From assembly GCA_902776765.1 (NCBI GenBank), contig CACYRP010000011.1:34786-98785 (forward strand): a stretch of DNA of 64,000 bases. The letters are read 5' to 3'. Shown one piece after another: positions 26,178 to 33,635 of the stretch; positions within the stretch are counted from its first letter, which is position 1; each line of letters opens with the position of its first letter. Origin of the DNA: Fibrobacter succinogenes (GTDB lineage Bacteria; Fibrobacterota; Fibrobacteria; Fibrobacterales; Fibrobacteraceae). A program made the translations under genes and the position numbers. The notes under the pieces were generated by a model, which ran no database searches, was not told the DNA's origin, and saw only the letters and a program-made list of their open reading frames with translations.

Positions 26178-26295
26178 GTATTAGGTTTTAGGTGTTAGGG
26201 ATTAGGTAATGTCATCTGAACAAAAGCCTGTCTCCCGAAACGAAACCTTGTCATCCTGAGTAAAGAACCACAGGTTCGAAATCGAAGATCTAGAG
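26175..26295. repeat. ATTAGGT array followed by GTCATCCTGAG repeat
   Basis: TAGGTATTAGGTTTTAGGTG and TTAGGGATTAGG units (26175-26207), then TGTCATCCTGAGTAAAG ending in GAAGATCTAG (26246-26290). Together they fill the folD to AlgX-like gap. Both repeat types recur near 31321-31470. Confidence 0.65.
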
Positions 26296-26301
26296 CATTT
26301 A

Positions 26302-27273
26302 ATGATTGATTCATCCGTCTGCAAATGGTTTAAAGTAACGAAGAGCGCCCTAGTGGCGCTTTTCGCTTTGTGCACTTTGTGGCCTGCGCAAGTGAATGCC
26401 GCATCCGAGCTCCACAAGCAAATGGTGCGCGACATGAAGAAATGCGGCAGCGACCAAGTCGAAATGACCTGCGTTGTCGAAGGCAAAGACGGATGGTTGT
26501 TCTTGCAAGAAAGCCTGCTCAATGCAACCAAGCGCTGGAACGACAACACACCGCAAATCATCGCCTTCAAGGATTCGCTCGAAGCACGAGGAGTCAAGCT
26601 GATTGTCGTTCCCGTTCCAGACAAACTCTTAGCTATCCCCGAGCAATATTCCGACAAAGCGAAAAAAGGAATCAAGTTACCACAATACAAGAAGTGGGTC
26701 GAGAAGTTACGCAAGCATAACGTCACCGTCATCGACGCACTCGACAAAATCAAGGAACTTCAAAAGAACCAAGGCAATGAAATGCCCATGTTCGAGCCGT
26801 ATGAAAGCCACTGCACTGGCCCCGCAAGGCTCGTGCTCGCGAACATGGCCGCTGATTCCATAGCACCACTCCTATATGGCATGAACCGCAAATACTACCC
26901 GCACAGAGACACGATTGTTGATGGCACCGGGAATCTCTACGATTTGCTCCACGGTCAAGAAATTGAATATAAAATAAAAGAACAAAAAGTTCTAGGCACA
27001 GACGGCTATAAATACCGTGGTTCCAAAAAAGCCCCTATCATTGTCATTGGCGATAGCAATGTAGGCCAAGGAAAATCTTACGGAGCCCACATCGGCGCAT
27101 ACATCGCAGCAGCGACAAGCGTCGAGACTTTCACCATCAGCAAAGTCGGCGGTGGCAATATCGGCCCGCAAATGTTCAAAGGCAAAGGGAATTTCCTAGA
27201 AGGCAAAAAAGCTGTTGTCTGGGTATTCGACGGTCGTGAACTCTACGGACATTTCAAAGACCCGGAATTTTAG
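26302..27273 (+). CDS. AlgX/AlgJ-like SGNH-type exported protein
   Basis: A 323-residue protein with a signal peptide (ALFALCTLWPAQVNA). Features of the AlgX/AlgJ group of polysaccharide O-acetyltransferases can be seen: VEGKDGWLFLQES near the start, KLIVVPVPDKL, a histidine-containing YESHCTGPARLVLAN in place of the usual D-x-H-W region, and the nucleophile block IIVIGDSNVGQG. The catalytic triad would be Ser in GDS with Asp/His from the middle block; the Asp is not obvious. It may acetylate or de-acetylate an exported glycan. No algI-type membrane acyltransferase sits next to it. The ribosome site is weak. Confidence 0.65.
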   Translation: MIDSSVCKWFKVTKSALVALFALCTLWPAQVNAASELHKQMVRDMKKCGSDQVEMTCVVEGKDGWLFLQESLLNATKRWNDNTPQIIAFKDSLEARGVKLIVVPVPDKLLAIPEQYSDKAKKGIKLPQYKKWVEKLRKHNVTVIDALDKIKELQKNQGNEMPMFEPYESHCTGPARLVLANMAADSIAPLLYGMNRKYYPHRDTIVDGTGNLYDLLHGQEIEYKIKEQKVLGTDGYKYRGSKKAPIIVIGDSNVGQGKSYGAHIGAYIAAATSVETFTISKVGGGNIGPQMFKGKGNFLEGKKAVVWVFDGRELYGHFKDPEF

Positions 27274-27299
27274 GGATGCGGCGTCACCGCAATTAACAA

Positions 27300-27398
27300 C
27301 GATTAGTTACTAGTTAATAGTTACTAGAAAATTTAAGAGAAAAGGTTTCTTGTTTGAAAGCTAGCTAGTAACTTAAAACTCAGAACTACGCCGAAGGC
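27300..27398. repeat. TTACTAG array
   Basis: TTAGTTACTAGTTAATAG, TTACTAG, then CTAGCTAGTAACTTAAAACT and a short GCC-gaa-GGC hairpin (27390-27398). It lies at the convergent end of the AlgX-like and SIR2-like genes and overlaps the last codons of the latter. Confidence 0.65.
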
Positions 27399-28374
27399 AC
27401 TTTTCTATAAATTCCTTGGCGTCGCACGATTCAACGAGTTTTTCGCCTAGCAATTTTTGCAAGCGTTGCAAGTCATGTCGATCGACGCTATCGAGCACAA
27501 CCGCTTTTTTAAAACGGTCGCGGTGGCGTAACAGAAATTCCAAATTGTTGATATCCGTCTTCGGAAAGCCGTAACCGATAAAGTAAATTTCTTCGGCATT
27601 TTTCAAGTAGTAATCGGCCTTGGACCAAAGCAAATTGAAAAGGCTCCCGCGCAAAAAAGATTCCTTTGCATGTGCCATCGGAATGAATATCGGGGTATCT
27701 TCGCAATAAATCGGGAAACTGCGGTCATGCGGTTCAACCACACAAACATTTTTCAAATCGAGTTCATCACTTGCGCCCTTGACCGGGAACCAGTTGAGCG
27801 AACCATGCAATTTTATAAGGTCAATCGTATGGGGTTTCAAGCCGCGCTTTGCAGAACGATCAGCAGGGTCAATTTTCACACCGTAATCTACAGAAACTTG
27901 TTCGCAAAATTCCTTGTCATTTGCAATTGCCGTTTCAATCAGCGTGTCATAATTAAACGAAAGCAAAAGCGTTTCGCGAGAACCTGCCGTCGAATCATTT
28001 TCGCAAGACACCAAGAATTTTTTAAGGATTGTTGCCGCCGATTCATCAAGCGCATTGTCGTTGCGGATGACGCTTGCAATAAAGCGCAAAAGTTCAAAGC
28101 GGAGCGATGCATGATAAAGCCTTTCGCGCTCGCCCGGGAAAATCTGCGCCGAGAGAATCGAAGTCGCCAACGGCTCAATGCCCAAGTATTCTTCATCACC
28201 ATTGCACAATTCGAGGAACCGCTTGCAGTAATCGCGAAAGTGCGGAAATTCGTCAGGAATGCCAAAAGGGATAAGCTCGTTCAAGTCGCGGAGCGTAGGC
28301 ATCTGCGGCGAAAACGACTTGCTGAAACCAGAGCCAAGCACAAAAATACGGCGATAACAATTCGACTGCATCAT
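27373..28374 (-). CDS. SIR2-like domain protein
   Basis: A 333-residue protein with the SIR2-like fold used by many phage-defence NADases: FVLGSGFSKSF (dinucleotide-binding start), LLSFNYDTLIETA, IDLIKLHGSLNWF (candidate catalytic His, with Asn in FNYD) and the C-terminal IYFIGYGFPKTDINN. The rest is helical. No second effector or sensor domain is fused, and no obvious partner gene is on the same strand. The neighbour across the divergent region is an Rpn-family nuclease. NAD-related activity and a defence role are inferred from the family. The first two codons are both ATG, and there is no clear ribosome binding site. Confidence 0.75.
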   Translation of the reverse strand: MMQSNCYRRIFVLGSGFSKSFSPQMPTLRDLNELIPFGIPDEFPHFRDYCKRFLELCNGDEEYLGIEPLATSILSAQIFPGERERLYHASLRFELLRFIASVIRNDNALDESAATILKKFLVSCENDSTAGSRETLLLSFNYDTLIETAIANDKEFCEQVSVDYGVKIDPADRSAKRGLKPHTIDLIKLHGSLNWFPVKGASDELDLKNVCVVEPHDRSFPIYCEDTPIFIPMAHAKESFLRGSLFNLLWSKADYYLKNAEEIYFIGYGFPKTDINNLEFLLRHRDRFKKAVVLDSVDRHDLQRLQKLLGEKLVESCDAKEFIEKCLRRSSEF

Positions 28375-28415
28375 GGTGTTAATGTATAATTTTTAGGTGA
28401 AACGCGCCCTATTGC

Positions 28416-28517
28416 ATGCGCATTTTAGATTATTTATTTTTTTTGGTACGACGAGAAGGGCCTGCCGACCGAGGCGTACGCATCCACGGGCAGGAACATT
28501 CCTCCTCGCAGTTGTAG
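28416..28517 (+). CDS. Possible 33-codon leader peptide
   Basis: ATG at 28416 to TAG at 28515-28517. The product starts MRILDYLFFLVRREG and ends HSSSQL. It lies in the untranslated region before the Rpn gene, 9 bases upstream of the first arm of a set of competing hairpins. No strong ribosome site is seen (AGGTGA is 15 bases upstream). I list it because its position suits a leader peptide; coding is unproven. Confidence 0.3.
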   Translation: MRILDYLFFLVRREGPADRGVRIHGQEHSSSQL

Positions 28518-28526
28518 GTCCGGTAT

Positions 28527-28704
28527 TGACGGAAGCGATAGCTTGACTATCCCTGCCTTGGAAAACCCATGCGGAATACGCTGCGATACATATCCCGATA
28601 CAGGTAAGTATCGGCTTTAAAATATCAATCAACAAAAAAATACACCAACAGTGTACGTTTTTCAGCGTACACATTCTTCCGTCATTTGACGGAATTGGAG
28701 CTCT
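28527..28704 (+). promoter_or_regulatory. Structured leader with competing hairpins before the Rpn gene
   Basis: Segment A TGACGGAAG (28527-28535) is perfectly complementary to segment B CTTCCGTCA (28676-28684). B can instead pair with segment C TGACGGAA (28687-28694) over 8 bp. Between A and B lie independent hairpins GATAG/CTATC (28537-28551), CCGATA/TATCGG (28595-28614) and GTGTACG/CGTACAC (28651-28672). The B-C hairpin ends 2-3 bases before the GGAG ribosome site. A-B and B-C pairing exclude each other, the geometry of a translational or transcriptional switch. Confidence 0.5.
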
Positions 28705-29700
28705 ATGACTAGAGAACAATATGCAGCAATGCTCAAAGACATCTGCGAAACCCATAAAGCCGGTGGCGACACGGCCGCTTGCATCGCTAAATACAATGAA
28801 CGCTATAAGTTCATGTACGTCTATAATGATAACGTATTCAAGATTCTTTTCGGGAGTCCCGAAAACGAAAAAATCACCATTGATTTTCTCAATGCGGTTC
28901 TTGGCCTCATCGGAAGCGATTGCATCAACAATCTCGCATACATCAACCCCGCTCTTCCCGATGCATTTGGCAAAAGCATCACCTCGGATATCGTAGCAAC
29001 AGATCAGCGTCTCGATAGGATTGTGCTCGAAGTTCAACATGTCGAAGACGATTCGTACAACGCACGCCTGGTTCTTTACACGGCAAAGCACACTATCGCA
29101 AGCCGCATCAAAGGAGAAGGCTACGCTTTGCAGAATCTGAACCTCATTAGTCTCCAAATGTTCAATGGATTCCCCAAATCACCTAATTACAGGCATTGCA
29201 TCCGCCTCAAGAATCAAGAAAACGAAGAATTCTACGACAAGCAAACCATTACGCTTGTAGAAATTCCCAAATTCTTGAAAGGGAACTTCGCCACCGACAA
29301 CAGCAGAATCGCAGAATGGCTACGCGTAATCGACGGATTAAACAACGAAACGCCCGTAGCCGTCCCCGAAGACTCGCCATTCGCTCTATTGCAAGAAAAA
29401 GCTCAATTGAGTATATTTACAGAGGAATTTCTTGTAAGCGAGGCTATGAAAATGAGCGACCACAAGTATGAACTCTACGTCGAAAAGAAGCACGCCCGTA
29501 AAGAAGGACTCGAAGAAGGACGCGCAGAAGGGCGTGTACAAGGGCGCGCAGAAGGGCGTGCGGAAGGACGTGTAGAAGGTCTTCGCGAAATGGCTGCAGC
29601 AATGCTTGCAGATGGCGATTCCGTGGAAAAAGTTGTGCGAATTTCCAAGCTTTCTGAATCCGAAGTTCTTGCCATTAAGACCAGTCTGGAACAGAAATAG
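28705..29700 (+). CDS. Rpn-family PD-(D/E)XK nuclease / putative transposase
   Basis: A 331-residue member of the recombination-promoting nuclease (Rpn) family. The nuclease core shows FKILFGSPENEKITIDFLNAVL and then RLDRIVLEVQHVEDDSYNARLVLYTAKH, which holds the D...ExQ-type active site. A middle helical region ends with FTEEFLVSEAM. The C-terminus has a low-complexity heptad-like run of EGRAEGR units (near 265-290), and a small helical domain, DGDSVEKVVRISKLSESEVLAI, follows. These proteins cut DNA and have been linked to recombination and phage defence. There are no terminal inverted repeats, so it is not an intact insertion sequence. A GGAG site precedes the ATG, and a terminator follows. 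Confidence 0.85.
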   Translation: MTREQYAAMLKDICETHKAGGDTAACIAKYNERYKFMYVYNDNVFKILFGSPENEKITIDFLNAVLGLIGSDCINNLAYINPALPDAFGKSITSDIVATDQRLDRIVLEVQHVEDDSYNARLVLYTAKHTIASRIKGEGYALQNLNLISLQMFNGFPKSPNYRHCIRLKNQENEEFYDKQTITLVEIPKFLKGNFATDNSRIAEWLRVIDGLNNETPVAVPEDSPFALLQEKAQLSIFTEEFLVSEAMKMSDHKYELYVEKKHARKEGLEEGRAEGRVQGRAEGRAEGRVEGLREMAAAMLADGDSVEKVVRISKLSESEVLAIKTSLEQK

Positions 29701-29722
29701 TCGCTTTATATAATTAAGAAGA

Positions 29723-29750
29723 ACGGGCTGGATTTTTCCAGTCCGTTTTC
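29723..29750 (+). terminator. Terminator of the Rpn gene
   Basis: 9-bp stem ACGGGCTGG with CCAGTCCGT (one G-T pair, 6-base loop) followed by TTTTC. Confidence 0.8.
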
Positions 29751-29771
29751 AATATCAATCCGATTAATATT

Positions 29772-30524
29772 TTAGAAATGCAGCCAGCCCGTTTCCATGG
29801 CTGTTATGGGAGTCACCTTGACATTGCCTTTTTCGGGCACTTCGAAAGCAAGGCCTGTCAGAAAGTTCATCCAGCATTTCGGTTCAAACTTGATGCCGCA
29901 AAAATGCGAGAGGCACGGCACAACCCAGGCGTCGTGTGTCACAAAGATATTAAATCGCGATTGCGCTTTTTCAAACATCATCTCACGCATCTGTTCTGCA
30001 CGTTCATGGAGTGAATAGAACGCAGCGTGTTCGCCCGAATCCAACCACTTGCAAATGCCTTCGTAAAAGCCTTCACGTAAAGTTTGCTCATACGCAGGAA
30101 CATTACGAACAAAGAAATCACCTAAACAGTCAAGCGGCGTAACTTTTGTCGCAGAACTTTTCGAAATCGCAAGACCCGCCGAACCATTTGAAGCCGCGGA
30201 ACTTGCCGAACCACGTGCCGTACCACAAAAATTCGCGCTATCCACGTAACCCGCAAGCTTGCGACCTTCGTGAATGCATTTCGCAGTTTCCATGCAACGC
30301 CCCACTGGGCTCGAAAAGTACACCGCCTCGCCAAACGCTGGAATCATCTTTCCAAGCGCTACCGCTTGGCTACGCCCGCGGTCTGTCAGCCCCACATGCG
30401 CCCCGAAATCCTTATCCTGTGGCGTGATGTGGTTGCGTTCGGCATGGCGCAATAGCAAATAAATTTTAGAGTTCCAATCAGTCTGGGCAAAAAATTCAGA
30501 TGCAGGGAGAAATTCGGTAGTCAT
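29772..30524 (-). CDS. Histidine phosphatase family protein
   Basis: A 250-residue phosphatase of the phosphoglycerate-mutase-like fold. The phosphohistidine motif is IYLLLRHAERN; YFSSPVGRCMETA gives the conserved Arg, and the second His is in IFVTHDAWV. There is no signal peptide, so it is probably cytoplasmic. Between residues about 100 and 135 is an unusual Ser/Ala/Gly-rich insert (ARGSASSAASNGSAGLAISK) not expected in the family core. Members act on phosphosugars, phosphoproteins or small metabolites; the substrate is unknown. Confidence 0.82.
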   Translation of the reverse strand: MTTEFLPASEFFAQTDWNSKIYLLLRHAERNHITPQDKDFGAHVGLTDRGRSQAVALGKMIPAFGEAVYFSSPVGRCMETAKCIHEGRKLAGYVDSANFCGTARGSASSAASNGSAGLAISKSSATKVTPLDCLGDFFVRNVPAYEQTLREGFYEGICKWLDSGEHAAFYSLHERAEQMREMMFEKAQSRFNIFVTHDAWVVPCLSHFCGIKFEPKCWMNFLTGLAFEVPEKGNVKVTPITAMETGWLHF

Positions 30525-30560
30525 TAATCGGAAGTGGTTAGTGATTAGTGGTTAGTAAAC
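30520..30560. repeat. GTGGTTAGT array
   Basis: AAGTGGTTAGTGATTAGTGG and TTAGTAAACAGG lie directly upstream of the histidine phosphatase start. Related to the CAGTGGTTAG copies at 11596. Confidence 0.6.
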
Positions 30561-30604
30561 AGGATTGTAAAAATAAACCTTATCTGCAACAAAAAATGTG
30601 TAAG

Positions 30605-30660
30605 GAGATCCCCGAACGGGGGCGGGGATGACATGTAAAAGGCCCGGGGACATGTCGCAA
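30605..30660. repeat. GC-rich intergenic repeat fragment
   Basis: Two inverted segments, CCCCG-aacggggg-CGGGG and a following GACATG ... CCCGGGGACATG stretch, precede the stop side of the PAP2 gene. The GGGGATGACATG part resembles the GTCATCC repeat read on the other strand. Confidence 0.4.
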
Positions 30661-30679
30661 CACTCCCGACATAACAAAT

Positions 30680-31225
30680 CTATCCGCCGATTGCGGCAGA
30701 AAAAGGAATCCACAAAGCATGTCCAAGGGCAAAGCTTACAACGCCAAGAGCAAATCCGCACAGCACATCCGTAAGCCAGTGCACGCCAAAATACACGCGC
30801 AAAAGTCCCCATGTGAGCGGCATCAGCATCATGATCCATCCGTACTGCGGCACGCAATAGAACACCGCACTCGCCACCGCCAAATTGTTCATCGTATGCC
30901 CCGACGGAAAACTGTACTTGTCCAGCGGCGGCACCTCCGCCTTGATTTGCGGATTCGCAGCAAACGGGCGCGGACGCTTGGTGCTGAGCTTGACGCCTTC
31001 GTAAATCACAAGACTCATCGCCAGCGAAACAAATGCCTGCCCAAGAATCGGCAAAAAACTTTCCCACCCGATTTTCCAAATCAAAAACGCAATGAACAAC
31101 GCCCAAATATAGCCATCGCCCAAACGCACATAGAACTTGAGGAACCTCGTCGTTTTCACGGAAAAATGGCGATTCGTCCAATAGACGGACACGCGATTGT
31201 CAAAGTCAGAAATTTTCTCGAGCAT
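30680..31225 (-). CDS. PAP2-superfamily membrane phosphatase
   Basis: A membrane phosphatase of about 181 residues with the three PAP2 motifs: KLSTKRPRPF, PSGHT (in YSFPSGHTMNN) and GVHWLTDVLCG. Several transmembrane helices surround them (WALFIAFLIWKIG, LPILGQAFVSLAMSL, GFALGVVSFALGHALW). Likely substrates are lipid phosphates such as undecaprenyl pyrophosphate or phosphatidate. I chose the ATG at 31225 (MLEKISDFDN); a TTG at 31264 would add 13 residues, and neither has a clear ribosome site. A longer, cysteine-rich frame overlaps it and is not coding. Confidence 0.85.
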   Translation of the reverse strand: MLEKISDFDNRVSVYWTNRHFSVKTTRFLKFYVRLGDGYIWALFIAFLIWKIGWESFLPILGQAFVSLAMSLVIYEGVKLSTKRPRPFAANPQIKAEVPPLDKYSFPSGHTMNNLAVASAVFYCVPQYGWIMMLMPLTWGLLRVYFGVHWLTDVLCGFALGVVSFALGHALWIPFSAAIGG

Positions 31226-31320
31226 GGAAATGAATTTAGAAATTTTCGCCAAAGCCAATAACAAATCAAAATACTATTATTTAAATGTAATAGGCGGCAA
31301 GCATCAGGTCTGCTCCACAC

Positions 31321-31470
31321 TTCGTCATCCTGAACGACAGTGAAGAATCTAGAACTATTATTAAAAATGACTGGATTTTTCGGCTACGCCTCAGAATGAC
31401 GCTTCTATCAGGTCCTGCCAGCTAAGCCGAATGCACCACTAACCCCTATAACCAAAACCTAATACCTAAC
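31321..31470. repeat. GTCATCCTGA repeat and inverted ATTAGGT array before ackA
   Basis: CGTCATCCTGAACGACAG ending in GAATCTAG (31321-31352), a second partial unit with CAGAATGACG near 31390, then CCCCTATAACC, AAAACCTAATACC and TAAC (31444-31470), the reverse complement of the ATTAGGT array seen after folD. Confidence 0.6.
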
Positions 31471-31471
31471 T

Positions 31472-32653
31472 ATGCGCGTACTCGTTCTTAATTGCGGCTC
31501 ATCCTCGGTGAAGTTCGCCGTCATCGACACACAGACAAAGCAGTCCATTGCAAGCGGACTCGTTGAAAACATCGGCGTCAATGGCCACACTAAAGCCAAG
31601 GGCCCCGAAGGCAACATCGACTTCAACTTCGATTGCCCCACGCATGCCGAAGCAGTCGATCAGGTCAAGAAGTTCCTCGACGCCCAGAAGCTCACTTCTA
31701 CAATCGAAGCTATCGGCCACCGCGTCGTGCATGGCGGTAAGTACATCAAGAGCGAAAAGGTCTCGCAGGAAGTTATCGACTACATCCGCAGCATCACGCT
31801 CTTTGCCCCGCTCCACGAACCCGCACACGCTACCGGCATGGAATGCGCCACCAAGTTCTTCCCGGGTCTTCCGCAGGTCGCCGTGTTCGATACGGCATTC
31901 CACCAGACCATGCCGCAAAAGGCTTACCTCTACGGCATCCCGTACAAGTTCTACGAAAAAGACGGCATCCGTCGTTACGGTGCTCACGGCACAAGCCACC
32001 GCTTTGTGACTGCCGAAGCTTGCAAGGTTCTCGGCACCAAGCCCGAAGAAACCTGCCTTATCACGGCTCACCTCGGTAACGGTTCCAGCTGCTCAGCCAT
32101 TTTGAACGGCCAGTGCGTCGATACCACCATGGGCTTCACCCCGCTCGAAGGCCTTATCATGGGTACACGTTCCGGCAGCCTCGACCCGGCAATTCTCTTC
32201 TACATCGCAAAGAAGTACGGCGAAGAATACGGCACCATCGACAAGCTCGATCACCTGGTGAACAAGGAATCCGGCTTGCTCGGCCTCTCCGGCCTCTCGA
32301 ACGACATGCGCACGCTCACGCAGGCTGCAAGCGAAGGCAACAAGCGCGCCCAAATTGCTCTCGACGTTTTCTGCTACCGCCTCACTCGTGAAATCGGTGG
32401 TCTTGCCATGGCTCTCCCGCGCATCGACGCTATCGTTTTCACGGGCGGCATCGGTGAAAACAGCTTCTACGTCCGCAAGCAGGCTCTCGACAACCTCAAG
32501 CTCCTCGGCTACCAAGTTGATGAAGAACGCAACCTCAAGAGCGGCAAGGAATCCAACCACCTCATCACGAAGGATGGCACGCCGAAGGCTATCGTCGTTG
32601 CAACAAACGAAGAATTGCTTATCGCCCTCGACACCGAAGCGCTGGTTAAATAA
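31472..32653 (+). CDS. ackA: Acetate kinase
   Basis: Converts acetyl phosphate and ADP to acetate and ATP, the energy-yielding end of acetate fermentation, a main product pathway in Fibrobacter. At 393 residues it has the normal size. Motifs: VLNCGSSSVKFAVID (phosphate loop), GHRVVHGGKY, FDTAFHQTMP, RYGAHGTSHRF (active-site His/Arg region), TAHLGNGSSCSAI, DTTMGFTPLEGLIMGTRSG and VFTGGIGENS. No pta gene is adjacent. Codon usage is strongly biased, fitting high expression. The TTAGGT array ends right at its start codon region. Confidence 0.96.
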   Translation: MRVLVLNCGSSSVKFAVIDTQTKQSIASGLVENIGVNGHTKAKGPEGNIDFNFDCPTHAEAVDQVKKFLDAQKLTSTIEAIGHRVVHGGKYIKSEKVSQEVIDYIRSITLFAPLHEPAHATGMECATKFFPGLPQVAVFDTAFHQTMPQKAYLYGIPYKFYEKDGIRRYGAHGTSHRFVTAEACKVLGTKPEETCLITAHLGNGSSCSAILNGQCVDTTMGFTPLEGLIMGTRSGSLDPAILFYIAKKYGEEYGTIDKLDHLVNKESGLLGLSGLSNDMRTLTQAASEGNKRAQIALDVFCYRLTREIGGLAMALPRIDAIVFTGGIGENSFYVRKQALDNLKLLGYQVDEERNLKSGKESNHLITKDGTPKAIVVATNEELLIALDTEALVK

Positions 32654-32690
32654 TTAGGAATTAGGATTTCGGAATTCGGAAATGGATTCC
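32654..32690. repeat. ATTAGGA array
   Basis: AATTAGGAATTAGGATTTCG followed by GAATTCGG directly after the ackA stop codon. Confidence 0.55.
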
Positions 32691-32726
32691 GAACAAAAAG
32701 TTCTTAATTTAAAATTGTAACAAAAT

Positions 32727-32756
32727 AAGGCTCCGCATCGCGGAGCCTTTGCTTTT
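32727..32756. terminator. Terminator of ackA
   Basis: Perfect 10-bp stem AAGGCTCCGC-atc-GCGGAGCCTT with T-rich flanks on both sides, so it can also end the opposing micro-gene transcript. Confidence 0.85.
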
Positions 32757-32763
32757 TAGCAGT

Positions 32764-32928
32764 TTAACCAAATCCAAAAGCATATCTCGCCGCTACATAA
32801 ACATAATCAGTCTGTTCATCTATAGCTAAATTTCCTACTATTTCTTGATAGGAATCCAAATTTTCGCAAACTTCTCTCGAAAAAGAAAAGTTGCAAAACA
32901 CCAATAAAATTATAACAATCTTTTGCAT
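32764..32928 (-). CDS. 54-residue secreted micro-protein
   Basis: A short frame whose ATG shares its A with the TGA stop of the upstream lipoprotein (TGATG), so it is very likely translated by coupling. The product starts MQKIVIILLVFCNFSFS, a good cleavable signal peptide, leaving a mature chain of about 37 residues with one Cys (REVCENLDSYQEIVGN) and an aromatic tail (YVYVAARYAFGFG). I do not recognise it. The same gene arrangement recurs with the paralogous lipoprotein at 33636. Confidence 0.55.
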   Translation of the reverse strand: MQKIVIILLVFCNFSFSREVCENLDSYQEIVGNLAIDEQTDYVYVAARYAFGFG

Positions 32929-33422
32929 CACTTATCCACATTCTTTCTATGTTTTACTAAGCTATCCAATATCTTTTTTACTTTTTTTTCATGTTCTTCT
33001 GAATTTGCGCGTCCATAATCTCTACGTTGTGCATCTACAATTAAACTATCCAAATATTTGTTACGCATAAGACTATCTAAGATGAAGAAACAATCCTTCC
33101 TATACGCGACCGAATCCACTCTACGGGCACATCGGCGTTCTGTTCTACATATTTTATCAACAATTCTTTTTAATATTTTCTTACTACCAGCATAATTCCA
33201 TTTAGACGAAAACTCTTTTTCGGCAGAAAGAAACGCAGGAACGCCCAATTCATTTAGATTAAATTGTTCAGGTTCCACTACAATTGAACTAGCAAATGAG
33301 TTAACGTTTTTTTCGTCAAAATCTCTTTTTTGAACATTCTTCGGTTCTTCTTTTTCATCTGAACATCCCACATTCATCAATGCGAGAATAGCAGTAACGA
33401 ATATTAAGCTTTGCATTTTCAT
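32928..33422 (-). CDS. Small charged lipoprotein (paralog A)
   Basis: A 164-residue lipoprotein with lipobox in ALMNVGCSDEK. The mature part is highly charged and helical, with SAEKEFSSKWNYAGSKKIL, VDKICRTERRCARRVDS and a FILDSLMRN block shared with the gene at 33636. Two to three cysteines near CRTERRC could form a disulfide. AAGGGG precedes the ATG. The region is AT-rich compared with ackA and the genes beyond, suggesting acquired or rapidly evolving DNA. Function unknown. Confidence 0.7.
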   Translation of the reverse strand: MKMQSLIFVTAILALMNVGCSDEKEEPKNVQKRDFDEKNVNSFASSIVVEPEQFNLNELGVPAFLSAEKEFSSKWNYAGSKKILKRIVDKICRTERRCARRVDSVAYRKDCFFILDSLMRNKYLDSLIVDAQRRDYGRANSEEHEKKVKKILDSLVKHRKNVDK

Positions 33423-33526
33423 ATAAAACCCCTTCTTTTTAAAATTTATAAAAGTTTATCCAAAATCCAAGTAAGTTTTTTTACAAACTAATATAGTTTA
33501 TCCAATCACAGTTATAATCACGCAAC

Positions 33527-33634
33527 TTATAAAATCTTTTCATTATGCCCCACATAATCATCAAAATCATAACATTCTGTTTTAGCAAATAGTAGGGAGG
33601 ATACAGATAGAAACAAAAGAAACGCAGATTTCAT
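33527..33634 (-). CDS. 35-residue secreted micro-protein, possibly frameshifted
   Basis: Starts one base after the TAA of the paralog-B lipoprotein. The product begins MKSAFLLFLSVSSLLFAKT, a signal peptide, followed by ECYDFDDYVG, and stops after 35 residues. One base-frame over, the reading continues as KRFYKLRDYNCDWINYISL to a stop at 33481, which would make a 50-residue product similar in size to the 54-residue partner gene at 32764. It is either a naturally short peptide or a frameshifted copy. Confidence 0.4.
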   Translation of the reverse strand: MKSAFLLFLSVSSLLFAKTECYDFDDYVGHNEKIL

Positions 33635-33635
33635 T

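Noticed and set aside
28393..29157. Minus-strand 254-codon frame opposite the Rpn gene and its leader
   Set aside because: It is antisense to a clearly recognisable nuclease gene; its product has many Cys and no motif.
29500..29580. Repeats in the Rpn gene as a CRISPR-like or tandem DNA array
   Set aside because: They encode the EGRAEGR run of the protein; the period follows codons and there are no spacers.
28705..29700. Rpn gene as part of a complete insertion sequence
   Set aside because: No terminal inverted repeats or target duplication could be found around it.
30552..31181. Alternative minus-strand frame of 209 codons over the PAP2 gene
   Set aside because: Cys-rich and without motifs; the overlapping frame has all three PAP2 motifs and transmembrane helices.
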